Origin: Nitrosopumilaceae archaeon | GTDB taxonomy: Archaea; Thermoproteota; Nitrososphaeria; Nitrososphaerales; Nitrosopumilaceae | Reading direction: 5' to 3' | Length of the DNA stretch: 8,200 nucleotides | Assembly: GCA_020027255.1 (NCBI GenBank) | Contig: JAHRAP010000097.1 | Span: forward strand, 1 to 8,200 | Shown here: piece by piece, positions 1-6,395 of the stretch | How the letters are laid out: each line of letters opens with the position of its first letter | How positions within the stretch are numbered: position 1 is the first letter of the stretch | Program-made: the position numbers and the translations under genes | Notes under the pieces: model-generated | Told to the model about the DNA's origin: nothing | What the model saw: the letters and a program-made list of their open reading frames with translations, nothing else | Database searches by the model: none

Positions 1-2
1 GA

Positions 3-95
3 AAATATATCACATACGATATTGGAGGAAATGCTAAAACAAGTCAGATGTCTACAGAAATAACTAAAATGGCTCAACGTTATTTAAGAAAATGA
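3..95 (+). CDS. Isocitrate/isopropylmalate dehydrogenase family protein, C-terminal end (partial)
   Basis: Only the last 30 codons are present; the gene enters from the left edge and stops with TGA at 93-95. The reading frame gives a tail containing TYDIGGNAKTSQMSTEI, which matches the C-terminal DIGG-x-A-x-T-S signature of the beta-decarboxylating dehydrogenases (isocitrate, 3-isopropylmalate and homoisocitrate dehydrogenases). These enzymes oxidise and decarboxylate a 2-hydroxy acid using NAD(P) in the cytoplasm. The tail alone cannot separate a TCA-cycle isocitrate dehydrogenase from a leucine-pathway or related enzyme, so no gene symbol is given. The gene converges on the methyltransferase at 101, with only five bases between the two stop codons. 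Confidence 0.72.
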   Translation, partial: KYITYDIGGNAKTSQMSTEITKMAQRYLRK

Positions 96-100
96 AAGAA

Positions 101-640
101 TCATTCATTTATTTGTGCTCGCACTAACATTAATTCTTCAAAAAATAATTTTTTAGTAGCAACAATTACGGTTTTCAATCCAATGAAATTAATGTCATGC
201 AGTAATTTATCATAGTTAGATAAAGATGATGTTAGGAACATAATACTAGCTGACTTTTTCATGTTATTTTTAGCAGAATTAATGATTTTGAACGTTACTT
301 CTATTCCATCTTTGCCTCCATCTATAGTAATATCATTGATTCCATCAGATGGCAAATAAGGAGGATTGCAAACTACCAGATCAAATTTATATAGTAAAGC
401 ATCGGCATTTTCACAGCATATGCAATACGATAATTTACTATTATGTGATTTAAAATTATACAAATTAATATCTGTAGATACAACAAATTTGAAATTACGT
501 AATAAAGCTTGTGCAAGATAACCAGATCCAGTTCCAATATCTAATGCACTATATCCATGTTCTTGTTTTAAATTATCAGCCAAAAAAAATGTGTCTGTGG
601 ATGGCTCATAAAAATTTTTGAATTTCTTATGCAATTTCAA
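101..640 (-). CDS. HemK/Mtq2-type release-factor glutamine methyltransferase
   Basis: A 179-residue class I SAM-dependent methyltransferase. The N-terminal YEPSTDTFFLAD (11-22) is typical of the archaeal/eukaryotic Mtq2 branch. DIGTGSG (34-40) is the SAM-binding glycine loop and NPPY (92-95) is the catalytic motif that binds the planar amide of glutamine. By family knowledge it methylates the glutamine of the GGQ motif in the archaeal release factor aRF1; the size fits this short branch, which lacks the extra N-terminal domain of bacterial PrmC. The start is TTG at 640. The codon immediately upstream in frame is TAA, and the only other in-frame candidate is TTG at 634, so no ATG start is possible. 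It overlaps the end of ksgA by 14 bases and is the last gene of the L21e-rpoF-DUF655-ksgA cluster. Confidence 0.88.
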   Translation of the reverse strand: MKLHKKFKNFYEPSTDTFFLADNLKQEHGYSALDIGTGSGYLAQALLRNFKFVVSTDINLYNFKSHNSKLSYCICCENADALLYKFDLVVCNPPYLPSDGINDITIDGGKDGIEVTFKIINSAKNNMKKSASIMFLTSSLSNYDKLLHDINFIGLKTVIVATKKLFFEELMLVRAQINE

Positions 641-1313
641 TTATTTCGTTATTTTGGAGATGATTAAAATAATTTTTGATATTAATGTTAGATGTAAGAT
701 TATATTTTTTAGAAATCATGTATCGTATTGCTTTCTTATGCAGAAAAATTTTATGTATAGATTTTATGATGTCATTTGATAATGTTTTCTTTTTAGTTAA
801 TTTGATTAATGTTGAATCAACATTAGGAATAGGAAAAAAATTTACTCTGTTCACATTTATAACATGATGCAAATAAAATGAGTAATTAGCTAAAATTGAT
901 ATTGCAGTAAATTCATAGAGAATTTTGTGCGCAAATTCTTTTTGTAGCATGATAACACCATGAGAGAAGTGTTGCTTTGATAACCATTCAAACGTGGATT
1001 TACTTTTGTAATAAGGTAAATTTGACACAAAAACTGTGAATTTATAATCGTGGTCGAATCCATCTTCGTTTTTCACTGTTAAATTATTTAAATTTGAAAA
1101 TTTTGATTTTATAAAATCGCATAATTGTGTATCTATTTCTACTGCAATTACTTTTTTAGCATGTTTACAAAGCAGTGGCAATAGTATTCCACGTCCACTA
1201 CCTATTTCTAGCACTACATCATCATTTTTAATTTGAGCTTCTTCGATAATAAAATTTATAATTTGATTTGAAATTAAAAAATTCTGTCCAAAATTGTTTT
1301 TACCGTTTGACAA
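627..1313 (-). CDS. ksgA: 16S rRNA adenine dimethyltransferase KsgA/Dim1
   Basis: A 228-residue member of the KsgA/Dim1 family, which dimethylates two adjacent adenines in the 3'-terminal helix of small-subunit rRNA late in 30S assembly. Visible motifs are FGQNFL (8-13), the SAM loop EIGSGRG (36-42), the acidic VEID (58-61), NLPYY (98-102), QKEFA (124-128) and FFPIPNVDS (159-167). The protein is shorter than the usual 250-280 residues. After QKEFA the usual PG-containing, Y-x-R-L-S loop is contracted to a few residues (129-137), and the C-terminal domain is reduced. The start is TTG at 1313: an in-frame TGA lies at 1320-1322 and GQNFL must be included, so TTG is the only standard start available. 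It overlaps the end of the DUF655 gene by 14 bases, which suggests translational coupling. Confidence 0.9.
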   Translation of the reverse strand: MSNGKNNFGQNFLISNQIINFIIEEAQIKNDDVVLEIGSGRGILLPLLCKHAKKVIAVEIDTQLCDFIKSKFSNLNNLTVKNEDGFDHDYKFTVFVSNLPYYKSKSTFEWLSKQHFSHGVIMLQKEFAHKILYEFTAISILANYSFYLHHVINVNRVNFFPIPNVDSTLIKLTKKKTLSNDIIKSIHKIFLHKKAIRYMISKKYNLTSNINIKNYFNHLQNNEIIEIA

Positions 1314-1863
1314 AAAAATTCATTCTGGTTTTTCCTGTTATTTCATCCATTATTCTTTTGGTGATATTTTTTGCGGGCTCTTTGAAACCAACACGTTCTT
1401 GCAAATCATTAAAACTAGTAAATTTTTTACGTTTGATTTCAGATAACATAGATTTCATATATGTTTTGCCTACTCCAGGAATCAACTCTAGTGCATGTAT
1501 ACGTGGAGTTAGAGGCTGGGCGTTATTTAAATAGTCAACAAATTTCTTTTCGTTTTTAGTTACTATTTTTTCCACCGTGGTGCTAAGTTCATTTTGTGCA
1601 GAGATGGATATTTTGTTATAATTGATTTTGCCTAAAACTGAAAGTACTTTTGTTCGTCCTTCCTTTCCTATGTATATTAATTCTCCAATATCAAAAGTAG
1701 CATTTGGCATACCAAGAATTTCAAGTAATGTTAATCGATCTTCACCTAATCCTGTAATGATGGTACCTTCACGTCCTGGAACTGTTAATGATTTATGACG
1801 CGTATTAAAATCTAATACATATGCATATTCTTCGTATTTTCTGGATATATTAGTATTCTGCAA
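1300..1863 (-). CDS. DUF655 family protein (putative RNA- or DNA-binding)
   Basis: A 187-residue protein matching the archaeal DUF655 family by its opening YEEYAYVLDF (10-19), the GREGTIITGLGEDRLTLLEI region (30-49) and a C-terminal helix-hairpin-helix segment LELIPGVGKTYMKSML (125-140). The N-terminal half is consistent with the small beta-barrel expected in this family, and the HhH segment implies nucleic-acid binding. The exact function is not established. Its fixed position between rpoF and ksgA suggests a role in transcription or rRNA maturation, which is inference. The start is TTG at 1863: an in-frame TAA lies five codons upstream and there is no ATG before the conserved YEEYAY motif. 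It lies 17 bases after the rpoF stop. Confidence 0.85.
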   Translation of the reverse strand: MQNTNISRKYEEYAYVLDFNTRHKSLTVPGREGTIITGLGEDRLTLLEILGMPNATFDIGELIYIGKEGRTKVLSVLGKINYNKISISAQNELSTTVEKIVTKNEKKFVDYLNNAQPLTPRIHALELIPGVGKTYMKSMLSEIKRKKFTSFNDLQERVGFKEPAKNITKRIMDEITGKTRMNFFVKR

Positions 1864-1880
1864 TTTTTCATCAAATTAAA

Positions 1881-2201
1881 TTATTTAGATATTATTTTCA
1901 GTATTTTTTCTAGTGTTTCGGCTAAAATTAGCTTTTTCCAACCAAATGTAAATGAACGTAATTCCGATAACGTTTTTGGCATAATGTTAATCAATTCTGT
2001 TGCTTCTTCATAAGTTAATTTACAATCATCGATTAATTTAGATTTCATAGCTTTTGCAGTACTAGGATCCAATTTAGCAAATTTAGATGCATAATCATAT
2101 GTCCATCGTTGTATTTGATCCATATATTCAATATCTACTTTTGACAAGATCTCTTTCACTTCAGAGATAGATATTGGTACATTCTTTTTCATCTCTTCCA
2201 T
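1881..2201 (-). CDS. rpoF: DNA-directed RNA polymerase subunit F (Rpb4)
   Basis: A 106-residue protein recognised as archaeal Rpb4/RpoF, which pairs with Rpb7/RpoE to form the RNA polymerase stalk that contacts emerging RNA and aids promoter opening. The sequence shows an N-terminal tip with PISISEVKEIL (9-19), a central helix around MDQIQRWTYDYASKFAKL (27-44), and the HRDC-like C-terminal part with the LTYEEATELINIMPKTLSELR pattern (63-83) diagnostic of the family. Length is normal. The ATG at 2201 lies two bases after the L21e stop codon, so the two genes are almost certainly cotranscribed and probably translationally coupled. A second in-frame ATG three codons later is a possible alternative start. 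Confidence 0.9.
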   Translation of the reverse strand: MEEMKKNVPISISEVKEILSKVDIEYMDQIQRWTYDYASKFAKLDPSTAKAMKSKLIDDCKLTYEEATELINIMPKTLSELRSFTFGWKKLILAETLEKILKIISK

Positions 2202-2203
2202 GA

Positions 2204-2503
2204 TTATACGCCAACAGGCTTTAGGTGATCTGCTCTAGTAATCAATGTTTTCATTTTATTACCAAGTTTGATATTTAATGTAATACTACGTTTACCCATA
2301 TTACTAACAGTTCCAATTTTTCCCTGATATCTTTTATGTGGCATCGATTTATGTTGTCGAGGATCTATAATCACAGTAGCTTTATCCCCTTTTTGATATG
2401 TTCTAAGCAAAAAAGATACTCCGCGTATATATTTTTTTGTTAACGTGGATCTAGATTTAAACCTAAAACCATGCGAGTGGCCACTTGACTTTTTAGTTGT
2501 CAT
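2204..2503 (-). CDS. rpl21e: 50S ribosomal protein L21e
   Basis: A 99-residue basic protein with the features of archaeal/eukaryotic L21e: an N-terminal SHGFRFKSRSTLTKK (9-23), the RTYQKGDKATVIIDP segment that begins the SH3-like barrel, the signature HKSMPHKRYQGKIGTV (52-67), and the terminal LITRADHLKPV. It is a structural component of the large ribosomal subunit. The ATG at 2503 is preceded by a TATA-like element about 29 bases upstream, so the gene probably starts its own transcript even though radA ends only 33 bases away. It heads the L21e-rpoF-DUF655-ksgA-hemK cluster that recurs widely in Archaea. Confidence 0.95.
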   Translation of the reverse strand: MTTKKSSGHSHGFRFKSRSTLTKKYIRGVSFLLRTYQKGDKATVIIDPRQHKSMPHKRYQGKIGTVSNMGKRSITLNIKLGNKMKTLITRADHLKPVGV

Positions 2504-2528
2504 ACAAATAATAATAAAATGCTTTCGG

Positions 2529-2535
2529 TTTTATA
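2529..2535 (-). promoter_or_regulatory. Putative TATA box for the L21e operon
   Basis: On the minus strand this reads TATAAAA, in the gap between the radA stop and the L21e ATG. Its centre is about 29 bases upstream of the ATG, close to the spacing expected for an archaeal leaderless or very short-leader transcript. The region is AT-rich throughout, so a chance match is possible. Confidence 0.45.
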
Positions 2536-2536
2536 C

Positions 2537-3529
2537 TTATTCAATAGATTTTTTACGTTTCATGGAGTCTGTATCTGGATCTGATATTCCAGCATTATTC
2601 AATATGAATATAACTTCTTGTTCTGGATGGTGTGGACTATCAATCATTCGAGCAATTCTTTTTTTACCAGATTTTTTGAAATAGATCCTATAAGTACTTG
2701 TGTGGGCAACCACATTACCACCAACAGGACGCGTAGGATCACCAAAAAATACATCAGGTGAAGACATAACTTGATTGGTAGCTATAGCTGCACAGTTATA
2801 TGTTTCAGCGATTCGAGAAAGAAGATGAACGAAATGATTAAGTTTCTGTTGTCGTTCTGATAATGTGCCTCTTCCCAGATAATCAGCTCTAAATAGGCCA
2901 ACTGCAGAGTCAGCTATAATAAGCTTAACATTATTGTTTTTAATTATTTGCCCAGCTTCCTGTAAAATTAAAGTTTGGTGAGAGCTGTTATAAGCTCTAG
3001 CTACAGTTATCCTACTAAGAACCTCTTCAGGATCCATTCCGTGGCATTGAGCTATAGTCACTATTCTTTCAGGTCTAAATGTATTTTCCGTGTCAATATA
3101 CAAAACACCGCCATCAAGATCGCCATTATCTTTAGATTTTTGTACAGTAACACACATAGTATGACAAAATTGCGTTTTGCCACAACCAAATTCACCATAT
3201 ACTTCTGTCAATGCCTGAGTTTCCACACCTCCATCTAATAACATATCCAAGCAATTAGTACCGGTAGCTATTTTACCAATATCTTGACGTCTCTTGTAAA
3301 TTTCTGTAGCTGTTTGAAAATCTTTAACGATGAGTCCTTCATCTATTAGTTGATGTCTAGCTTTATTCACTATTTTTTCAGCAGTGTCTTTATCCATTCC
3401 AGTTATATCAGATAGTTCTACAGGACCACGTACTATTAGATCCATGATATTATGAATACCTACATCAGTAAGTTTTTTAGTTGTAATGGGACCTACTCCT
3501 TCTAAAATATCTACCCTCAATTCATCCAT
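2537..3529 (-). CDS. radA: DNA repair and recombination protein RadA
   Basis: The archaeal RecA/Rad51 homologue, a strand-exchange ATPase for homologous recombination. With start ATG at 3529 it has 330 residues, normal for the family. An N-terminal helix-hairpin-helix domain (about 5-65, ILEGVGPITTKKL) precedes the ATPase core. Walker A is GEFGCGKT (112-119), with Cys where RadA proteins I know usually have Ser. Walker B is LIIAD (203-207), the L1-side motif GRGTLSERQQKLN is at 219-231, and the L2-side RPVGGNVVAH at 267-276. IARMIDSPHHPE follows near the C terminus. An alternative ATG lies four codons upstream at 3541. I prefer 3529 because MDELRVDILEGVGP matches the expected N terminus and a TATA-like box sits 27 bases upstream of it. 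The gene lies between S30e and L21e on the same strand. Confidence 0.95.
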   Translation of the reverse strand: MDELRVDILEGVGPITTKKLTDVGIHNIMDLIVRGPVELSDITGMDKDTAEKIVNKARHQLIDEGLIVKDFQTATEIYKRRQDIGKIATGTNCLDMLLDGGVETQALTEVYGEFGCGKTQFCHTMCVTVQKSKDNGDLDGGVLYIDTENTFRPERIVTIAQCHGMDPEEVLSRITVARAYNSSHQTLILQEAGQIIKNNNVKLIIADSAVGLFRADYLGRGTLSERQQKLNHFVHLLSRIAETYNCAAIATNQVMSSPDVFFGDPTRPVGGNVVAHTSTYRIYFKKSGKKRIARMIDSPHHPEQEVIFILNNAGISDPDTDSMKRKKSIE

Positions 3530-3548
3530 ATACCGTACCATACGGTAT
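3530..3548 (-). promoter_or_regulatory. Perfect inverted repeat immediately upstream of radA (putative operator)
   Basis: The minus strand reads ATACCGTATGGTACGGTAT: two perfect 8-base arms around a 3-base spacer. It ends one base before the preferred radA ATG (3529) and contains the alternative ATG at 3541. It sits between the TATA-like element (3553-3564) and the predicted transcription start, a usual place for archaeal repressor binding. If it were transcribed it could instead form a hairpin over the upstream ATG. The inverted repeat is directly visible; the regulatory role is inferred. Confidence 0.5.
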
Positions 3549-3552
3549 GTCC

Positions 3553-3564
3553 AATATAAATATA
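3553..3564 (-). promoter_or_regulatory. Putative TATA box for radA
   Basis: The minus strand reads TATATTTATATT in the 49-base S30e-radA gap. The TTTATATT part is centred about 27 bases upstream of the ATG at 3529, which is the spacing expected if radA is transcribed leaderless from that start. The placement is based on spacing and base composition only. Confidence 0.5.
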
Positions 3565-3578
3565 CATGTTTGTAATTA

Positions 3579-3761
3579 TTATCTATGCCGGCGTTTTTGA
3601 GATGGTTTGTTTTGCCCAGGATAACGTTGTAAAACTAGCCTTTTTTTGAAATTACTTTTGTTTCTTAGGCTAGAATTTGTTCCTAGCTTTTTACGTCCCT
3701 CTATTTTGGGCGTTTGTCCTCTTACCTTGCCAGCTTTAGTAAGTGATCCATGAGTAGGCAT
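3579..3761 (-). CDS. rps30e: 30S ribosomal protein S30e
   Basis: A 60-residue, very basic protein recognised as S30e by its N-terminal PTHGSLTKAGKVRGQTPKIE (2-21) and the following arginine/lysine-rich tail with SLRNKSNFKKR. It is a small-subunit ribosomal protein; in eukaryotes the homologue is made as a ubiquitin-like FUBI fusion, whereas here it stands alone, as is usual in Archaea. The tail from about 40 onward (LVLQRYPGQNKPSQKRRHR) extends somewhat past the shortest family members. The ATG at 3761 has a TATA-like box 25 bases upstream, suggesting its own leaderless transcript between the radical SAM gene and radA. Confidence 0.93.
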   Translation of the reverse strand: MPTHGSLTKAGKVRGQTPKIEGRKKLGTNSSLRNKSNFKKRLVLQRYPGQNKPSQKRRHR

Positions 3762-3782
3762 GGAATAGATCTTTAATAACTT

Positions 3783-3790
3783 AATTTATA
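3783..3790 (-). promoter_or_regulatory. Putative TATA box for S30e
   Basis: The minus strand reads TATAAATT, centred about 25 bases upstream of the S30e ATG, in the 43-base gap after the radical SAM gene. The spacing fits a leaderless archaeal transcript. Local AT-richness limits confidence. Confidence 0.45.
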
Positions 3791-3804
3791 GATTTAGTAA
3801 ATAT

Positions 3805-5547
3805 TTACCAGTATCGAGCTTTAATTGTGTTTATAACTTTTTCATGTTGTGAACCTTTTCGTCGCGCGTATCTTTCCATTGCACCCAAAGGAACTCCGCC
3901 TAATGATCTAGCTAGTATATTAAAGAAGTATTTTTTAATAGATCCATTACTACCTGTTTTGGACATAAATTTTTGAATGCCGTACTTAAAATTATGTTGC
4001 CAAGTTTTATACATAACTCCTAATTGCGCAGGACTCATTTCGTTCCCTATGTTAAAAAAATCAGATTTTTCAAGTAATCCAATAGGCACAAAAGTTAATG
4101 GTGTGACAGTAAACATTGCATTTGGTTGCTCGTGTTCTAACTCATTGATTATTCTTATGGTATCCCATGAATCTTCAGGAGTTTCATCGTTATCCAGCCC
4201 CATTATAAGTGTGAATGCAGGGATCCAATAATTCTCGTTTAAAGTTTTTACTCCCTCTTTTACAACCCAATGCCATTCCTCTGGAGAATATGGAGACAAT
4301 TTACGATCTGCATATTTTTCTATCAATCTTAGACTTCCTGTTTCAAATCCACATTGGATGCCAGTAAGGTTATTAGGTCCAGATTTGATGATTTGAGAAA
4401 TATGTGGTATTAATTTCTCATCTGCAATTGCGCCAGCTAATGTGCCATGTGTAGGATTAGTATGAGTAACTCCAGTGGACATTATCGCTTTAAATAATTC
4501 TTCAAGAGCTTCTCTATTTGGTTCCATTTGTTTGGTGACTCTTGGATCTATACCATAAACAAATATATCATCACTGTGTACCCAGGCAGATTTAATGTTA
4601 CCTTTTTTCAGATTAATCTCTACTTCTTTTTTCACTTTTTCTGGAGAATAATATCTAAGAGATCGTAATGTTACATCACAAAACTTACATCCACGGCCAC
4701 ATCCACGCATAACTTCAATCATTCCATGTATACTAGGTTCAACTATCTCTGGAATGTCGTCAAGATCTGGCCTATCCCAAAAATTTACAAACCTACCGTG
4801 GAATTTTTTGCCATTTTTTTGAAATTCTTTAATATTTACTTTAAAATCACTTTTACGAAAAGGGTTCATATTTTCAAAATCACCTTTAATCAAATAGTTA
4901 AAGAAACGTCCTGCATGCCCATCTATTTCTGGAGCTATTCCACCAAATTCACCTTCTAATATGGTATATAAACCATACTCCAAAATTTTTTCAGGATCAT
5001 AATTATATTGCCATGTGCCTGAAGCCCCAGCTATGACTTTAGCATCGCTGTTATTTTTTTTCTTAGCTGCATTAATTTTCATGTGGAGATCTTTACAATA
5101 ATATTCGTCATAAGACATTTGCTTGCGACCATATGTAAATGTCATAGTTACAGGACCCATACCTAGAGGGTCCATTTCATATGTTCCGACCACTTTTGTT
5201 TTAGGACCTATGAATTTTTCAACATAATCAGGATGAGCTATCACAACATCCTCACGTTTAAACCCGTCACGCAGTAAACCAGCTTCAACTTTACGTAGTC
5301 CATATGGAGCATAATGAGCTAAGCCGTTTGTGTGTGGTATTGTGTTACAAATGAAATCAAATAAAATTTTAGGTGTTACTTGATTTTTCAGAACCTTATA
5401 CCAAAAACTTTTTTTGTTTCTTGAAGGGTCTAATGCAGGAGCACAACCAAAAAATGTAGCTAGTGATATTCCTCTATATGTAGACATTAGTGTTCTGTCT
5501 GCTGTCAATACTATTTTTGGATGATGCATTTTATACTCAATTCGCAT
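3805..5547 (-). CDS. Radical SAM protein with an N-terminal B12-binding-like region, function unassigned
   Basis: A 580-residue radical SAM enzyme. The cluster-binding motif CGRGCKFC gives a C-x3-C-x2-C triad at residues 283, 287 and 290, which would hold the [4Fe-4S] cluster that cleaves SAM. Other core signs are VIAGASGTWQ (171-180) in the N-terminal part and GIQCGFETGSLRLIEKY (396-412) in the radical SAM barrel. Residues about 8-210 begin with PKIVLTADRTLMSTYRG and resemble the Rossmann-like N-terminal region of archaeal B12-binding/radical SAM proteins, but I do not see a clear D-x-H-x-x-G cobalamin motif. About 480-580 form a separate C-terminal region. The substrate cannot be read from the sequence. 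Relatives in Archaea include large radical SAM enzymes of lipid modification such as the GDGT ring synthases, a possibility only. The start is ATG at 5547; Met7 at 5529 is an alternative. It follows pyrK by 17 bases. Confidence 0.85.
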   Translation of the reverse strand: MRIEYKMHHPKIVLTADRTLMSTYRGISLATFFGCAPALDPSRNKKSFWYKVLKNQVTPKILFDFICNTIPHTNGLAHYAPYGLRKVEAGLLRDGFKREDVVIAHPDYVEKFIGPKTKVVGTYEMDPLGMGPVTMTFTYGRKQMSYDEYYCKDLHMKINAAKKKNNSDAKVIAGASGTWQYNYDPEKILEYGLYTILEGEFGGIAPEIDGHAGRFFNYLIKGDFENMNPFRKSDFKVNIKEFQKNGKKFHGRFVNFWDRPDLDDIPEIVEPSIHGMIEVMRGCGRGCKFCDVTLRSLRYYSPEKVKKEVEINLKKGNIKSAWVHSDDIFVYGIDPRVTKQMEPNREALEELFKAIMSTGVTHTNPTHGTLAGAIADEKLIPHISQIIKSGPNNLTGIQCGFETGSLRLIEKYADRKLSPYSPEEWHWVVKEGVKTLNENYWIPAFTLIMGLDNDETPEDSWDTIRIINELEHEQPNAMFTVTPLTFVPIGLLEKSDFFNIGNEMSPAQLGVMYKTWQHNFKYGIQKFMSKTGSNGSIKKYFFNILARSLGGVPLGAMERYARRKGSQHEKVINTIKARYW

Positions 5548-5564
5548 TAGATTATTAATTTGCT

Positions 5565-6395
5565 TTAAACCTTACTAGTGTAATTCTCTATCGAGCCTGA
5601 TTTATTTCTATACATATATCCAAATTCATTGTTTTCTAATAAATATGAACCGTCGAATACAGTACCGTCTTTACAAACTATATTTTCGTTCATCGAACAG
5701 CTACCACATATCCCAATACCACATTTCATGATTCGTTCTATGCTTGCCTGTACAAATATTTGTTTTGATAATGCCATTTTAATGACATTAAACATCATCA
5801 ATTCTGGTCCACATGTATAGATTGCATCAAATGTAGTCTCATGAAGTAAGTCGGCGACAATATGCGTGACCAATCCTTTGCATCCATAAGTACCATCCAT
5901 AGTTGTAGTTATAATACTATGTTGATTATGTTGCAATAGCGAGTTTGCTAAGTCTTCAAAGATAACTTCGTTTTTTGTTTTCGCTCCAATTATTAATGTG
6001 ATATTATGAGACGTTTTGATAAATTTCAATAGTCTTATTAGCGGAACAAGTCCAGTTCCACCTCCAACTAGAAGTAATTTGCCTGGTTTTATATTGAAAT
6101 TGTTACCATAAGGCCCACGTACTCCTATATATTGACCCAATTTCATGTTATATAATGCAGTAGAATTAACTCCATGTTTACGAACTGTGAAAGCTGCTTG
6201 GTTTTTCTTAGTAGATATCATAATACTCATTGGTAATTCATTGATTCCAGGGATCCACACCATTGCAAATTGCCCAGGCCGCGAATTAGACATAATAGAA
6301 TCTGAAAAAATTAACGTTCTAACTGTCGGTGTTTCGTCAATTATTTTTTCGATTTTACAGAGATATGGCTTGTTAAAATTTCTTAGAGATCCCAA
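5565..6395 (-). CDS. pyrK: Dihydroorotate dehydrogenase electron-transfer subunit PyrK
   Basis: The FAD/[2Fe-2S] subunit that passes electrons from dihydroorotate oxidised by PyrD to NAD+. Numbered from TTG at 6395 (276 residues), the FAD-domain motif RPGQF is at 39-43, LPMSI at 54-58, the nucleotide-binding GGGTGLVPL at 111-119, and the C-terminal cluster cysteines are at 225, 230, 233 and 241 (C-x4-C-x2-C-x7-C, with CGIGICGSC and VCKDGTVF). No ATG is possible: the frame is open from a TAA at 6441-6443 and offers only TTG at 6416, 6407 and 6395 and GTG at 6404. I chose 6395 because a GGTGA Shine-Dalgarno-like sequence (6401-6405) lies five bases upstream; 6416 would add seven residues. The gene overlaps the end of pyrD by 23 bases, so the two subunits are translated together. 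Confidence 0.9.
   Translation of the reverse strand: MGSLRNFNKPYLCKIEKIIDETPTVRTLIFSDSIMSNSRPGQFAMVWIPGINELPMSIMISTKKNQAAFTVRKHGVNSTALYNMKLGQYIGVRGPYGNNFNIKPGKLLLVGGGTGLVPLIRLLKFIKTSHNITLIIGAKTKNEVIFEDLANSLLQHNQHSIITTTMDGTYGCKGLVTHIVADLLHETTFDAIYTCGPELMMFNVIKMALSKQIFVQASIERIMKCGIGICGSCSMNENIVCKDGTVFDGSYLLENNEFGYMYRNKSGSIENYTSKV

Noticed and set aside
1268..1534. Plus-strand 88-codon open frame across the DUF655/ksgA junction
   Set aside because: It is an antisense shadow of two recognised genes. Its hydrophobic stretch reflects the reverse complement of a lysine-rich region.
3541..3541. radA start at the upstream ATG (3541)
   Set aside because: It would place the ATG inside the palindrome and only 15-16 bases from the TATA-like centre. 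The ATG at 3529 fits both the family N terminus and the promoter spacing, though the upstream ATG is not excluded.
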